A model generated the notes under the pieces. It was not told the origin of the DNA. It searched no databases and saw only the letters and a program-made list of their open reading frames with translations. Shown here one piece after another: positions 1 to 11,214 of a stretch of DNA of 64,000 bases (position 1 is the stretch's first letter; each line of letters starts with the position of its first letter). The stretch comes from Siderastrea siderea (taxonomy: Eukaryota > Cnidaria > Anthozoa > Scleractinia > Rhizangiidae): positions 19,156,365 to 19,220,364 of the forward strand of contig OZ034971.1 in the NCBI GenBank assembly GCA_964030785.1, given 5' to 3'. The translations under genes were made by a program, and so were the position numbers.

Positions 1-2
1 TA

Positions 3-1718
3 AACGCCACAGCGTTAGACTTCGAGTTGTTGCAGAGTTCAGCGCCGTATACCTTCCATAATATCCGAGCTTTTATGTCTGGAAAAAGCGACTTTAATTA
101 CGTAGAGCATTCAAATGGAACTTATGAAATAGAGATCTTGTTCAAAAAGCTCAAGAACCAGGGCTATTATACTCTACTACAAGAAGACAGTTGCTGGTTC
201 GACGAGTGGGGTTCCCTGTTCACAAATAACGTTTTCCAGAACAAGACTCCACATAGCTTCGAGGAATTTGAACTAAGATGGAGCCGGTTTCAGGATGTTG
301 TTAGCAACTATTACATTGACGACTTCGGTCTGTCTCATACATCCTGTGAAGTTTTCAAACAATACAATGCCACGAATCAGTTCAATCGCCCGAGGAGGAT
401 TTGCTTTGGAGGAAAGGTTTATTCCGAGCATTTTCTAGACTACTCTTTGAGCATTTTCCAAGGTCATATCGATTCCGGAAAAAGTCAACCGATTTTTGCT
501 TACACGCATCTAAGTCCTGGACATGAAGTGACCGGAACGCGCATACGACAAATCGACGAAGCTTTGTCAGGGTATTTGTATTCAATTGCTCATGAAGAAG
601 ACACGTTGACTGTCGTGTTCTCTGATCACGGACCTAAGACAACCAAGTTTTCTTTCAAGACGATGGAGGGGCGAGCGGAGGTCTACGATTCATTACTCTT
701 TGCCATTGTTCCGCAGAAAGTGGCTAATATTCTTGGTAGGAAACGCATGCGTGCAATGAAAACAAACCAAAAACGTCTCCTCACTACTTTAGATCTTCAC
801 AACGCGATTATGTCCATCGGAGATTCGGGAAGATCTAATTCCGGTTCTTATCTCCGGGAAGGAATATTTTCCGAGATCCCTTCAAATCGCACGTGCGCGG
901 ATATCTCCATCAAACCTTCGGCTGTTTGCAAATGCGAGGGCTGGGAAGAAAGGTTCCCGGATAATGACGCTCAATTTACTTATCTTGCAGAATTTGCTTT
1001 GGGATTCCTTAACAACAACATCCAAGAAAACTTTATGAAGAAAAGTAATAGAAACGGGGGATTTGGACGATGTCAACGACTAGTCGGGCATAGCTTTGAA
1101 AAAATTCGAAGAAGGAAAGTGGGCAAAAGTTATTTGCTAACGATGGACATAGTTGTTTTGCCAGAAAAAGAGATATTCGAAGTTCAAGTCAATTACCCAG
1201 TGGGATCACCAACCGGGCTGCAAAACATTTTCCCACGAATAGCGAATAGCCGAAGGGTCAGCATTTATCGCAGGTTCGAGAAATGCGTGGATGACGGTGT
1301 CCAGGTAGAATCCTGCGTGTGTGACTCGCACAATTACGGAAGGACAACTGGCCGCAAAAATCACTGGAAGTGGTTTGAAATAAAAAGCGGATCGGACGTA
1401 TTGGAGACGGTCTTCCAAGCGAACAGTTTTGGCACAAAATCGGAGGTAAAAGACTTACACGAGGCTTGTTTGTTGCTCGTGACAAGAAAGCGCGAGGATC
1501 TGGGAGTGACATTCGAGGTTGCAAATGCCTGTAACAAGCGCAAGTACAAAGTGCGACTAACGGGGAAGGGGAAAGGAAGAATTGTCGTTACCAGGAAACT
1601 TCCTGTTTTGATCATTCTTCAACCGAGGACAGTCCACTTTGTGATGAGCGTTCATTACTTGGAAAAACCTTTTGGCTTCTATTTAAAGACATCGTTTGTG
1701 GGTTATCCTGTTAAGTAG
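3..1718 (+). CDS. DUF229 family protein, 5' truncated by window edge
   Basis: This frame is already open at the window edge and runs 571 codons to a TAG stop, so the start and the first catalytic motif lie upstream. It aligns along its whole length with the next gene (7313-10536): shared blocks include YTFHNIRA, GYYTLLQEDSCW, DDFGLSH.SCEV, CFGGK and the C-terminal C.CEGWEERFPDND. DUF229 proteins have the alkaline-phosphatase/sulfatase fold. The metal-site motif SDHGPKTTKFSF is visible near nt 620-660. The C-terminal half is rich in spaced cysteines, as expected for an extracellular domain. Substrate is unknown for this family. It forms a same-strand tandem pair with its neighbour, about 2.9 kb apart, so a local duplication is likely. 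No frameshift is seen. Family assignment is firm; enzymatic activity is inference. Confidence 0.88.
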   Translation, partial: NATALDFELLQSSAPYTFHNIRAFMSGKSDFNYVEHSNGTYEIEILFKKLKNQGYYTLLQEDSCWFDEWGSLFTNNVFQNKTPHSFEEFELRWSRFQDVVSNYYIDDFGLSHTSCEVFKQYNATNQFNRPRRICFGGKVYSEHFLDYSLSIFQGHIDSGKSQPIFAYTHLSPGHEVTGTRIRQIDEALSGYLYSIAHEEDTLTVVFSDHGPKTTKFSFKTMEGRAEVYDSLLFAIVPQKVANILGRKRMRAMKTNQKRLLTTLDLHNAIMSIGDSGRSNSGSYLREGIFSEIPSNRTCADISIKPSAVCKCEGWEERFPDNDAQFTYLAEFALGFLNNNIQENFMKKSNRNGGFGRCQRLVGHSFEKIRRRKVGKSYLLTMDIVVLPEKEIFEVQVNYPVGSPTGLQNIFPRIANSRRVSIYRRFEKCVDDGVQVESCVCDSHNYGRTTGRKNHWKWFEIKSGSDVLETVFQANSFGTKSEVKDLHEACLLLVTRKREDLGVTFEVANACNKRKYKVRLTGKGKGRIVVTRKLPVLIILQPRTVHFVMSVHYLEKPFGFYLKTSFVGYPVK

Positions 1719-4615
1719 TGCCGTTCTTATCCACAAATTTATACCTCGACAAGAGCAAATATCCGATCACAGTTCGAGGATACCACCCAGAAAACCAGAG
1801 AATGTGGTCAGTCTCTCTTTCCACTAAGGACTCATGGATAGTCGAATACAAGCAAGCGGAAAAATCTCCTAGGGCTTGGAAACGAGCGCGTGTGGTGAAC
1901 TGCTCGAGTACTCTAAGAAAGCCAACTTAAGTTCAATTATGGCCTTTATATTGTTTTACTGAATTCCAATTGGATAGTCATTCGCAAGGAATTATGCGAA
2001 TTCATTAAAAGATTTTATACTTCTGCTCATCCCGCTGTAAGGTTCTTCATTAGGGCGCTTAAAGGCTGGTTTCCATATGATTGCTGTGATCGCCACGATC
2101 GCTAAAATTAGTTTCCACATGATGGCAACGATTGCTGAACATTTTTTCCAGCGATCGCAGCGATCGTAGCGATCATATGGAAACCAGCCTTAAGCAAACA
2201 CTACGGCGACGGCTATCGAGAACGTTACGAAACAAAAGATTTATTTAGCAAAACAATGACTCTGCACGTGTGTTCTACTTTTTGGTACATTCTTTTGCCA
2301 TTCTGCCATTCGAAGTTTTGTGTAGAACGTGAACACAGGACAGTGAATTTTCGTTTTTTTCCCTCAACTGTAACGTCGTCCTTACAAATTCAGGTTCTGG
2401 ACAGTTAAGCTACACACAGATTAAACGAGCCGTATTCTGTACTTTTTATACTGCCTGAGACAAATCTTGGAGTGGCATATTTGAAAGTGTGCGCCGAAAA
2501 GTAATTATTTTAAACCAGTGTTAGTAAGGACAATACGTATTTGAAAAAATTTAAATTGATATAATAAACTACGCGAACTTTTTGCACGCCTTTTTTGCAA
2601 GTTTTTGCAAGAGTTGCCCAGTTGAGTGACAAGGACTGTATAATTTTGCTCCCCCCCCCCCCTCCGGTGAAAATTATATGAGGGTGTGTGTTGGTTGGGG
2701 CGGTGGAGTCGGGGTACAAAAAAAGTCTTCTCCTCGCAGTTTTGTCTAATCTCGTATTGTTAGCGACCATTATCGCGTAACCAGTATTTACTATATTTCT
2801 TCGTAAAAAAGAAATCACGACTCTTCATTATAATAAGTGAGCGTTTCACATTTCAGTATTTTTAAGTGACAAGACGCTGCAGACACTGCAAACAATACTG
2901 GGGTGGCCCATGGCTTCCCAAGGATATGTAGAGGCAATAGGACGTGCGTCGCATGCATGCAGCAAAATTGGTTGAAGGGTCCCTAGTGCATGTATGGTGG
3001 CGATTGCAGTGTTTTGTCACTTACCATGTGTAAGTGATGGTCCCCCACGATTTGCTCTATCAGGTCTTTTCGGATCCATGTACTAGCAAACATGCCAACC
3101 TACGACTCCCACAACTGTCTTGTGGAGACTGGGTTTAAAGCCGCTCTCTGGGGGTAATAGGCTGTGCACATGCTTCAAGGACCCCTAGTGCAAGTACGGC
3201 AGCGTAAAGTGTCAGCTGAAGCCAAATATACTGCCTTAGAACTACTTCTGGACTGGGTGTCTGATTTTTTACTAAATTTATCATGATAATCAGAAGTTAA
3301 ATTTTTAAGTAGCCATGAAAATTAACCTTTGACCAAAAGAAGTTATTTTATGATCAAAAGGACACTCATTCCAAACGTGAAGAGCTGCAAAAAATTAATC
3401 TGCATCTGCATTATAGTTCGATTATTGTTTACATCCGTCGGCAATTCCTCGAATATCCGATATATAATTATCACGTAACAAGTCACGTCACCCAAGCTAA
3501 GTCTAATAAGAAACACCACAACCAAACTTTTTTATGTGAAAAATTTGTGCTTAAGCAATTTTCTATTACATGTAATTGTTTGACAACATTGCTATAAGGA
3601 CTAGAAAACTCCGTGTGCCTGGATATTTTTGCAGCGCTTTACTTATTTCGTCCATTTCCAAGTCTACAAATCCCTTGTAATTTTTACCCCGCCGTCAGGA
3701 CGGGGTCTAGTAATACCCATTTTTTCCGTGATCTTTTTTGGGTGGTCACTTGCCCCAGACCTCCGGTTTTCGCGCGGCCAAACAAATACTCGTCGTGTCT
3801 TTCGCTACACAGCCAAGGGCTTTTATCTTGAGTGACCGTAGCATCTTTTACACCCCCCGGGTGGGGAGAACAACGGCGGGGTCTAATGCCCCTAGGTCTT
3901 TTCTTGTTTACATTGTTCTACACTGTGGATAGTGACAAACTAAACTTTTTGTTATTCATTTCCTAGTCTTTGAAGCATATGTCATTGCCAACTTTGTTCT
4001 ACTTTTCTCGAAACTTAGTTCTTCTTTCTCCTACCGGTTAGAAACTCCATGATTTTCGCACATTTCGCCTCTAGTTTTCCCAGGTTTGTCTCCAGTCCCC
4101 CGAGGTAAAACAGACGGGGAAAAATTAAAAAAATTAAAATAGAAAAAAAGAAGATGAAGGTCTGGGACGCTGGTTACATCATTCATGTAAGAGTACCAAT
4201 CTGTCAACATGCGATGACTTCCACATGTCTGAAAGAAGCAAATTTAATGCTCTACTACACAACGACTGTGAATCGATAGCAGATCTATTGACCTTATTTG
4301 TTTCTGTTTCCAGTTGGATTTAAAAAGACAGTAGTGACACGTGACATCACCTGCAGTACCTGTTTCTGTTAACAGCGTGATACAGGTCGGCAGTTTTTGC
4401 CAAAATTTTCTGGAGAAATTTAAATCAAAAATGAGTAAAACGGGCCATAAAACTGAAATTATTACAACATACTGGACGGGCAAAATTTCTATGAAATCGC
4501 GAAACTGTGACGAAGAAAGGTAACAATCAGCTTATCATTGATTACAGAAACGACGCTCATGGAGTTCTAGTTGATTCTAATTCGTTTTTGCCGGTAGAAT
4601 ATTCAACGTCCTAAG
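1719..4615. other. Intergenic spacer between DUF229 genes
   Basis: Apart from the MITE at 2058-2194, a poly-C run near 2649-2662 and an ATTAAA near 2003 that could serve as a polyA signal for the first gene, I see no supported gene. Short open frames here (such as 1718-1930 and 3613-3932) show no recognisable domain or splice context. Confidence 0.5.
2058..2194. mobile_element. MITE with ~24-bp terminal inverted repeats
   Basis: The ends read CTTAAAGGCTGGTTTCCATA and its reverse complement (right end GGAAACCAGCCTTAAG), with GATCGC-type repeats inside both arms. TTAA occurs at both borders and may be the target duplication, which would suggest a piggyBac-type family. There is no coding capacity. 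It lies in the spacer between the two DUF229 genes. Confidence 0.8.
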
Positions 4616-7600
4616 ATGAGAGCCACGACGGTAATGGGAGTTTTTGTTCTCCGAAGCAGAAAGGTAAATTCGTCTGTCGGTTTATATGTCACTGTCTTTA
4701 GTCTAGGATCTGACTTCTTAAACCTGTAGATTGACAATGGTATACCATGTCAGTGATACCGATTCCAATTAAGCGGTTAGTATTCCTGTGTTGCAGTAAG
4801 AATGGCGATTACATTCTTTCAGCGGATTTCATTTACTTGCCCAAAAAGGAGCAAAATTTACAGACTAGTCGGTAGAATTTAAATGTTAGCCAAGTGTAAT
4901 GCGTGTCACTACATCAATCTTCCCTTTCATCTTTCAAATTATCATTATTTTCATAAGCTAGGGCGGATCACTAGAGCTTTAATCGCCATGTTCACATCAA
5001 TGAATATTTAAAAACTTTCGAAACATTTTAACAGTCATCAAAGAAAATTCGTATGTTCACGTCCATTTCTTTCGTTGACAAAAGACTCCAGGTTTCTTCT
5101 CGCTAGGAAATTGGACTACACAAGGAAGTAAACAACGGCGATAACATGAAAAGTAGTTACTAAGGCAGCTAGATAACAAAGGCACCGACTGACTAAACAA
5201 ACAACAAACAGTTTACATTGACTGAAGGGGTCATTTCACCGTAGGATGTAGTTATTAGGAAGCTTAAGCATCTCTTAGGGGGACAAAAAATTACTAAACT
5301 GCAAACTGAATAAAAAATGAGAGAAAATGCATCAAGGATACTCGATGCAATAGGTCTGCCCCGCACTAAGTTATGTTTACTAAAAGAAGAGACATCATAA
5401 TATTTTGGTCACACGCCTCAAATATTTGTTCTGGTAGAAATGCTTGAAGAATCACAATTCAGGGCTCATCGAAGGAGTTGGGTAAAAATATGGGCTCAAC
5501 CCTTTGGTACATACATAGGAAGACAGTTCAAAATTCTTACCAGGAACAGAACGCCAGGACTCAGATTCATGTACTGAATTCAAGCAGCTGAATGAGAATA
5601 CTCAACAGAAATAATTATCATTGACTCCATCTAGTCTGTGTCACTCTCATGACCATTGATATTCTTATATTTTGCTTGCTGGCTATGCCTGCTTTTTAGT
5701 TTTGTAAACCATGTCTTTCAGGACGTAAAAAGCTTAGAATTGGGCTCAAATGGTGTGCGCAACTTCGATCAGTTAGAGAAGAAAACTTGTGATTCCGACA
5801 CTTTTATAGTGTCCTTTATTCAATTTTCCACATTCAATAAATTATTCTTTGTACTGATATATGAGGTATATTTAACAGTTTTTTTTACGAGGCACGCTGC
5901 ATGTCAGTGTGAGTAAGACAATGATAATTAGATATCAACCTCTGCTTCAGTCACAGAGAGTTACATGTTGCCTCCTCCTCTTCGGATTTAATTTGACATC
6001 GTGCTTTTCCTCCCGTTTCTTAACTCCGTCCCTCTCCTGCTGATATCACACAGTCCCTTTTCTCAGAAGCCATGTTGGAAGCTAACAACAAATAAAACTT
6101 TTTGTTATTTCCCAAATGAGAAACATTTAATTTTTTTGTACCTCGGCTGTCGCTAAAGACCCTCTATATTGTTGTCTTTACATTGTCGGAAAATCGTTGC
6201 TCTTTTTGCGTGTTTATAAACTTCGATTCATTCTTTAAGCCGAAAAGTTTGCCTCTGACCAGATTTGATCCTTATCTTCTTTTTTTTTTTGCTGTAGTGT
6301 TCAGTTCGCAGTTGTTATAGTAATTTAGGCAATTTACATTTACTAATTCGGCACAATGTTGTTCGCTTGTCGATGTGGTTTACTTACTTTTCTCTTTTTT
6401 CGCTACAGGCGTTCTTTCTCACTGTGATCGTCGTTGCTGCCGTCATTTATTTGGGCACTGTGAGAGATTACTTCAACTTGGCCCAATACACACCTACGGA
6501 TCCCAAAGGAGAATTATCAAGCAAAGGTAGGTTAGAATAGATCAGGCAAACGATGTGCGCATCTCATGTTTTTGAGAAGAATACCATTCTAGACAATTTT
6601 ACGCCAAAAGACGAAAGGCGCCAAAAGATTGCACTTACTCTGCTTGCAAGCTCGCTGCATAGAGTTATTCTGTTCAACTCTGCTGGAAATTAAAACTTTC
6701 TCTGTTGAAAATTGGTGAGCAATAATCACACATTTAGTCAAAGATAAAAAGCGTCTTATTATTTATTGCTAAAGTTGAACGCTTTACCGTGGGAATGATC
6801 ATGTTTGATCAACTGACTCACTCTAACAGTTTTTTAGAGCGGGCAACTCGCCGGTGGGACCCTCTTACGCGCAATTTTCTATATTTTCCACTCCTAAGAG
6901 ACACACACAAAAAAAACACAACAATATAAATTACCTTAAAAATTGAGAAAATGTCCCATTCTGACGGATATGTCGCAAACGCCTTGTTCTGCTCGTACTG
7001 TGTTTTTGTGGGTCTTCTGTCTGACCTACCAGCCAGCAGAAAGTAAACAAACTTAACAACAATCCTGGTAACTCGAACCATCAAGGGAAACACTAAAGTG
7101 TTAAAGACATCGAAAGTTAAAGTTATAGGGGTAATCTACTGTGATGATTAAAGCAGTGGGACATTCTTTTGTTCTAGTCAATGAAGAGTTCGAATGATTG
7201 GGGTTTCGGGTTATTGAGATTCTACTATAATTCTAGTTTTTCATTATAACGAGGCGGATGCGGTTTTAATTAATGACTTACGCACACGTCAATATTACCT
7301 CTCTTTTTACAGCGGAGACCGACCTACTGAACAACAAGCTCAGTCAGCAACCTAGAGAAAAGATCAATCTCGCGCATATGGAATTTACCGCTGATATGGT
7401 TGATTTATCAACAAAGAAAACCGGTGAAAGAGACAAGGATATATCTCAAGCCCAAAAAACAGAAAGTTATAATATTGAGAGAGGTGCAAGCAAGACTACT
7501 GTTGTAATTCTGAACGACAATGATGACGACAGTGGCGATGATGACGATGATGATGATGACGATGACAATAGGAATGATGATGCTGATGATCATGATCATG

Positions 7601-10536
7601 ACGCTCATGACCACAGTGATGATGAAGATGACGTAAAGAAGTTCAAGACTAGTATTGATTTCAAACCTCGTTACGATGAAAGAAACACCGACGAAAAGGA
7701 AAGACATGACGTCGGTACATTCAAACGCAAAGAAGATATTTGGTCAAAGCCGTCACTAACATCGAAAGAAACTGATAGCCCACATTATCTTAAATGGTTC
7801 GTTGATAATGCCAGACAACAAAAACCATTGCAAACACAAACGGCCGCATTTGAGCGCAAAAAAGTTCTTCCAAATCTGTCAACAACAATCGCTGAAATAA
7901 ACAAAGATCACACACGTTTAACTTCTAAGAAGTTCGTCAACAATGTAAGAACGAAACCAAATGGAACTGCCGACAGAACGCTGAATCACACTGAGTTAGA
8001 TTTGCCTACTGGGCCTTTAGTGTTTAAACCTGAACATGTAACCTCCAAGCAAAGTAAAACTTATCGAACGCTACCATTTCAACCAATCAAACCAATGCCG
8101 CCTCCTGTTGCCTTCACAAAAACATTTATTCCTAAGACGCGCTTACTATCTTTGGTGCTCAACGACACAGTGGATGATATGGGATATTACAGCAAACCAT
8201 CTACATGCCCAGTATTGGAAATAAGAAGGCCAAAAAAGTGGAGTGGAAATGTCAATTGCACTCCACGCCAGTTTTCCGCAAGTTCGTGCATCAAAGCGGC
8301 CAAGGAATACGATCTCAGCAGCGAACCTCTGAAATGTGCAAACGAATCGAGCCAGCAGCTCTGTTCTTTCAAGATGAGCAGCCAGCTCTCTAACCAAGCT
8401 AAGACAACTGTTAAATGCGAAACATTCCCGTGCGGGACAAATCCCGTCTACGTCCTCCAAATAAGCCCTATTTTCGGGATTCTTGAAGAGCGCCTGTTGT
8501 GGAAACGCTTTCTTGCGTCCGAAGAGCTTGAAAAGTACCTGGAGAGCTATGCAAACGCGAACTCTGCTCATGGATTTAATTTTTGTATTCTTATATGCGT
8601 TCGAAAAGAAACCACGGGTTTTATAGAGCAGTTGTTTACGTTTCCTTCACTCCACAAGTTCTCAGAGAACACGTCACATGACGAGATCAATTTTAACCTG
8701 AACATTTTAGTACTCGATTCCGTATCACGGCCTCACTTCTACCGTTCCCTTCCAAAAACAGTAGAGACCTTACGAGAAATTGTGCATTTTGACTCATACA
8801 ATGCCACTGTTCTTGATTTTGAGATGCTACAAAGCACTGCAGCATATACGTTTCATAACGTTAGAGCCTTGATGTCTGGCAAGAAAGACTTTCATTATTC
8901 GGGTGGACATATAAACGAGTCTTATGGCATTGATGTTCTGTTTGGTAAATTCAAGAAACTTGGTTATTATACTTTGCTTCAAGAAGACAGTTGTTGGTAT
9001 GATTCTTGGGGATCTTTATTTACGGACAATAAATATCAAGGCAATACACCCCGAGAGAAAGCAGAGTTCGCTAGACGCTGGAGAAAGTTTCGGAAAATGG
9101 TAAAGCAGTATAACATAGATGATTTCGGTTTATCGCACGCTTCCTGTGAAGTTCTCAAGCGTTATAACACAACAAACCAATTTAACAACCCAAGGAAGGT
9201 TTGTTTTGGTGGAAAGGCTTTTGCGGAACATTTCCTGGATTACAGTGAAGGCATTTATGATAATTTAAAGGACACAGGAAAAGTTACAAGGGTACTATCA
9301 TATACGCATCTCAACACAGGACACGAGATCACCGGTAGTCGCATAAGACAAACCGATGATCGCCTTTCGCGATACATTGAAAAGATGTCTACAATCGAGG
9401 ACACCTTGACAGTTGTCCTTTCCGATCATGGCCCCAAAACAACAAAATACTCGTTTCGAACAATGGAAGGTAAAGCCGAAAAATACGATCCCTTTCTATT
9501 TTTTATAATTCCGGAAAAAGTTGCTCGCACCCTAGGTATGGAGACAATTCGGGCATTAGTGCAAAATCAAAAGCGTCTGATAACCACGTTAGACTTGCAC
9601 AAGGCTTTCATGTCGCTTGGTAAACCAGGTTTAACTAAGTCAACAGGGATAAAATCTGCTTTACACAACAGAGGGATATTCAGTCTGATCCCTGCAAACC
9701 GCACATGCGCTGATCTATCAATAAAACCGCTTGCCGTGTGCAAGTGTGATGGCTGGGAAAAAAGGTTCCCGGATAACGATAAACGATTTACTTGGCTGGC
9801 AGAGTTTGCCCTTGGAAATATAAACAATAATATTCAAGAACAATATTTAAGAGGCCGCCGTGGCAAAGAGATTAAAGGTTACGGAAATTGTCAGCGACTT
9901 GCTGGAAAACGTTTCTCGAAAATTCGACAGCGCACAGAAGTAGGAATGATTTTGACTACCATGGACATTACTGTAACTCCTGGGAATGAAATTTTCGAGG
10001 TCCAAATCAAACACTCTGAAAGCTCAGATAAGAAAACTTCTTTCATTAAAATGACTCAACGCGAACGCATAACGATTTACAGGCATTTTAGAAATTGTGC
10101 GGACAGTGCAGTTTCTTTGGGACTATGCGTCTGTGATTCTAGAAATTTCCACAAAGGTCCCACAAAGCAAACACGGCGCAAGTGGGTCACAATTTTAAGA
10201 AGGCAGGACATTCTTGATGTTATATCATTATCAAGGAGCTTTGGAGCGGAGACTAAATTAAAAGACGTTCATGACGGCTGCCTTCTTCTAACGTACAGGA
10301 ACCACGCTGGAAGAAGCACAAGTTTTGAAATTTCTAATACATGCAATGATAGAACTTACAGCGTAACTATTTCGGTGACAAACGCTCAACAATATTTAGT
10401 TTCCCGTAGGACTCCTTTCACAGTCTTAGTTCAACAAAGGACGATTCATTTTCTTTTAGTTGTTAGACGTTCTGAAAATTCGAATCACAATTTTAAGTTG
10501 AAAGTAAGCCATAGAATTAATTATGTAAAAAACTAA
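4616..10536 (+). CDS. DUF229 type II membrane protein with Asp/His-rich stalk
   Basis: Proposed exons are 4616-4663, 6409-6526 and 7313-10536, giving 1129 aa. Exon 1 encodes MRATTVMGVFVLRSRK and ends at a GTAAAT donor. Exon 2 follows a TTTTTTCGCTACAG acceptor and encodes a hydrophobic segment (AFFLTVIVVAAVIYLG), so a short basic cytoplasmic tail precedes one signal-anchor (about residues 17-32). Phases fit (0, then 1). Residues ~127-164 are an Asp/His-rich stalk. The DUF229 domain begins with LNILVLDSVSRPHF (Asp codon at 8716), carries SDHGPKTTKYSF near residue 759, and ends in a Cys-rich region. DUF229 belongs to the alkaline-phosphatase/sulfatase superfamily; the substrate is unknown and the active site should face outside or the lumen. 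AATAAA at 10681 is a good polyA signal. Exon 3 is certain, exon 2 likely, exon 1 plausible. Confidence 0.85.
7528..7641 (+). repeat. GAT-rich tract coding an Asp/His-rich stalk
   Basis: A degenerate GAT/GAC/CAT tract inside the last exon of the DUF229 gene encodes about 38 residues, nearly all Asp with interspersed His, Asn and Ala. It sits between the membrane anchor and the catalytic domain. The upstream paralogue's equivalent region lies outside the window. Confidence 0.85.
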
Positions 10537-11214
10537 TTGGTGACTATCGTGAATGCCCGTATTACTTCTTACTTAGGCTAAACAACAAATGAATGACAGC
10601 AACAACAACAGCAGCAGCAGCAAAAACAAATTTTATTGTTTCTTTTGCTAATCGACTCTTCTTCTTCTTTTTACCCGGCCAATAAATGTTTTTGTACTGT
10701 TTTTCTAACAAGAAACAACCACATTTCTAATGAGTCGAGTATCTTAAGGTAACAATCATATAGATATATGGCTGGAAGTCATTTTCTTTTCTGCTCCTAG
10801 GCTTACTTGACCATTTTTTTTCATGCTTCCCTAACTTGCGCTTACAACATGCTACACACATGAAATTGTTTGTTTATTTACTTTTCTATCCCATGCAACT
10901 GACTAATTTAAAAATTTAAAGATTTTGCTTTTGGTTTTTGGCTTTTCATGCGCTTAAGAATAAAGCAAAAAAAAAACCAATTCTCAAGGCAACGTTCGAT
11001 CTTCCATACACGACAAACCAAACAGAAAGGCTTCCTTCAGTTACTAGTGTTAGCGATGCTTACAAAGATTATTGCTCTGTAACAAATAACATAATTTCTC
11101 ATTACCTGCAAAGTCAGTTATTGAAGATCTATAAAGAAATTTTGAAATCTGTTTCTCAAACTTGCTACATCTAACAATGTAATCGTAGTAAGTTTTTATT
11201 CCATGACACAGCTT
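10537..11214. other. Convergent 3' ends of DUF229 gene and STAND gene A
   Basis: Only 678 bp separate the plus-strand DUF229 stop from the minus-strand stop of gene A. AATAAA at 10681-10686 serves the plus gene. TTTATT at 11195-11200 (AATAAA on the minus strand), very close to gene A's stop, may serve A. The 78-codon frame at 10938-11174 has no recognisable domain and is not called. Confidence 0.6.

Noticed and set aside
1718..1930. Frame directly after the first DUF229 stop
   Set aside because: It overlaps the stop region of the DUF229 gene, has no homology to the paralogue's C-terminus and no motif. Most likely 3'UTR.
5656..5916. Hydrophobic 86-codon frame in intron 1 of the second DUF229 gene
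   Set aside because: It looks membrane-like but is AT-rich by composition, has no splice sites in phase and no family resemblance.
8146..8571. 141-codon minus-strand frame
   Set aside because: It is the antisense shadow of the DUF229 coding exon, where the sense frame is clearly conserved with the paralogue.
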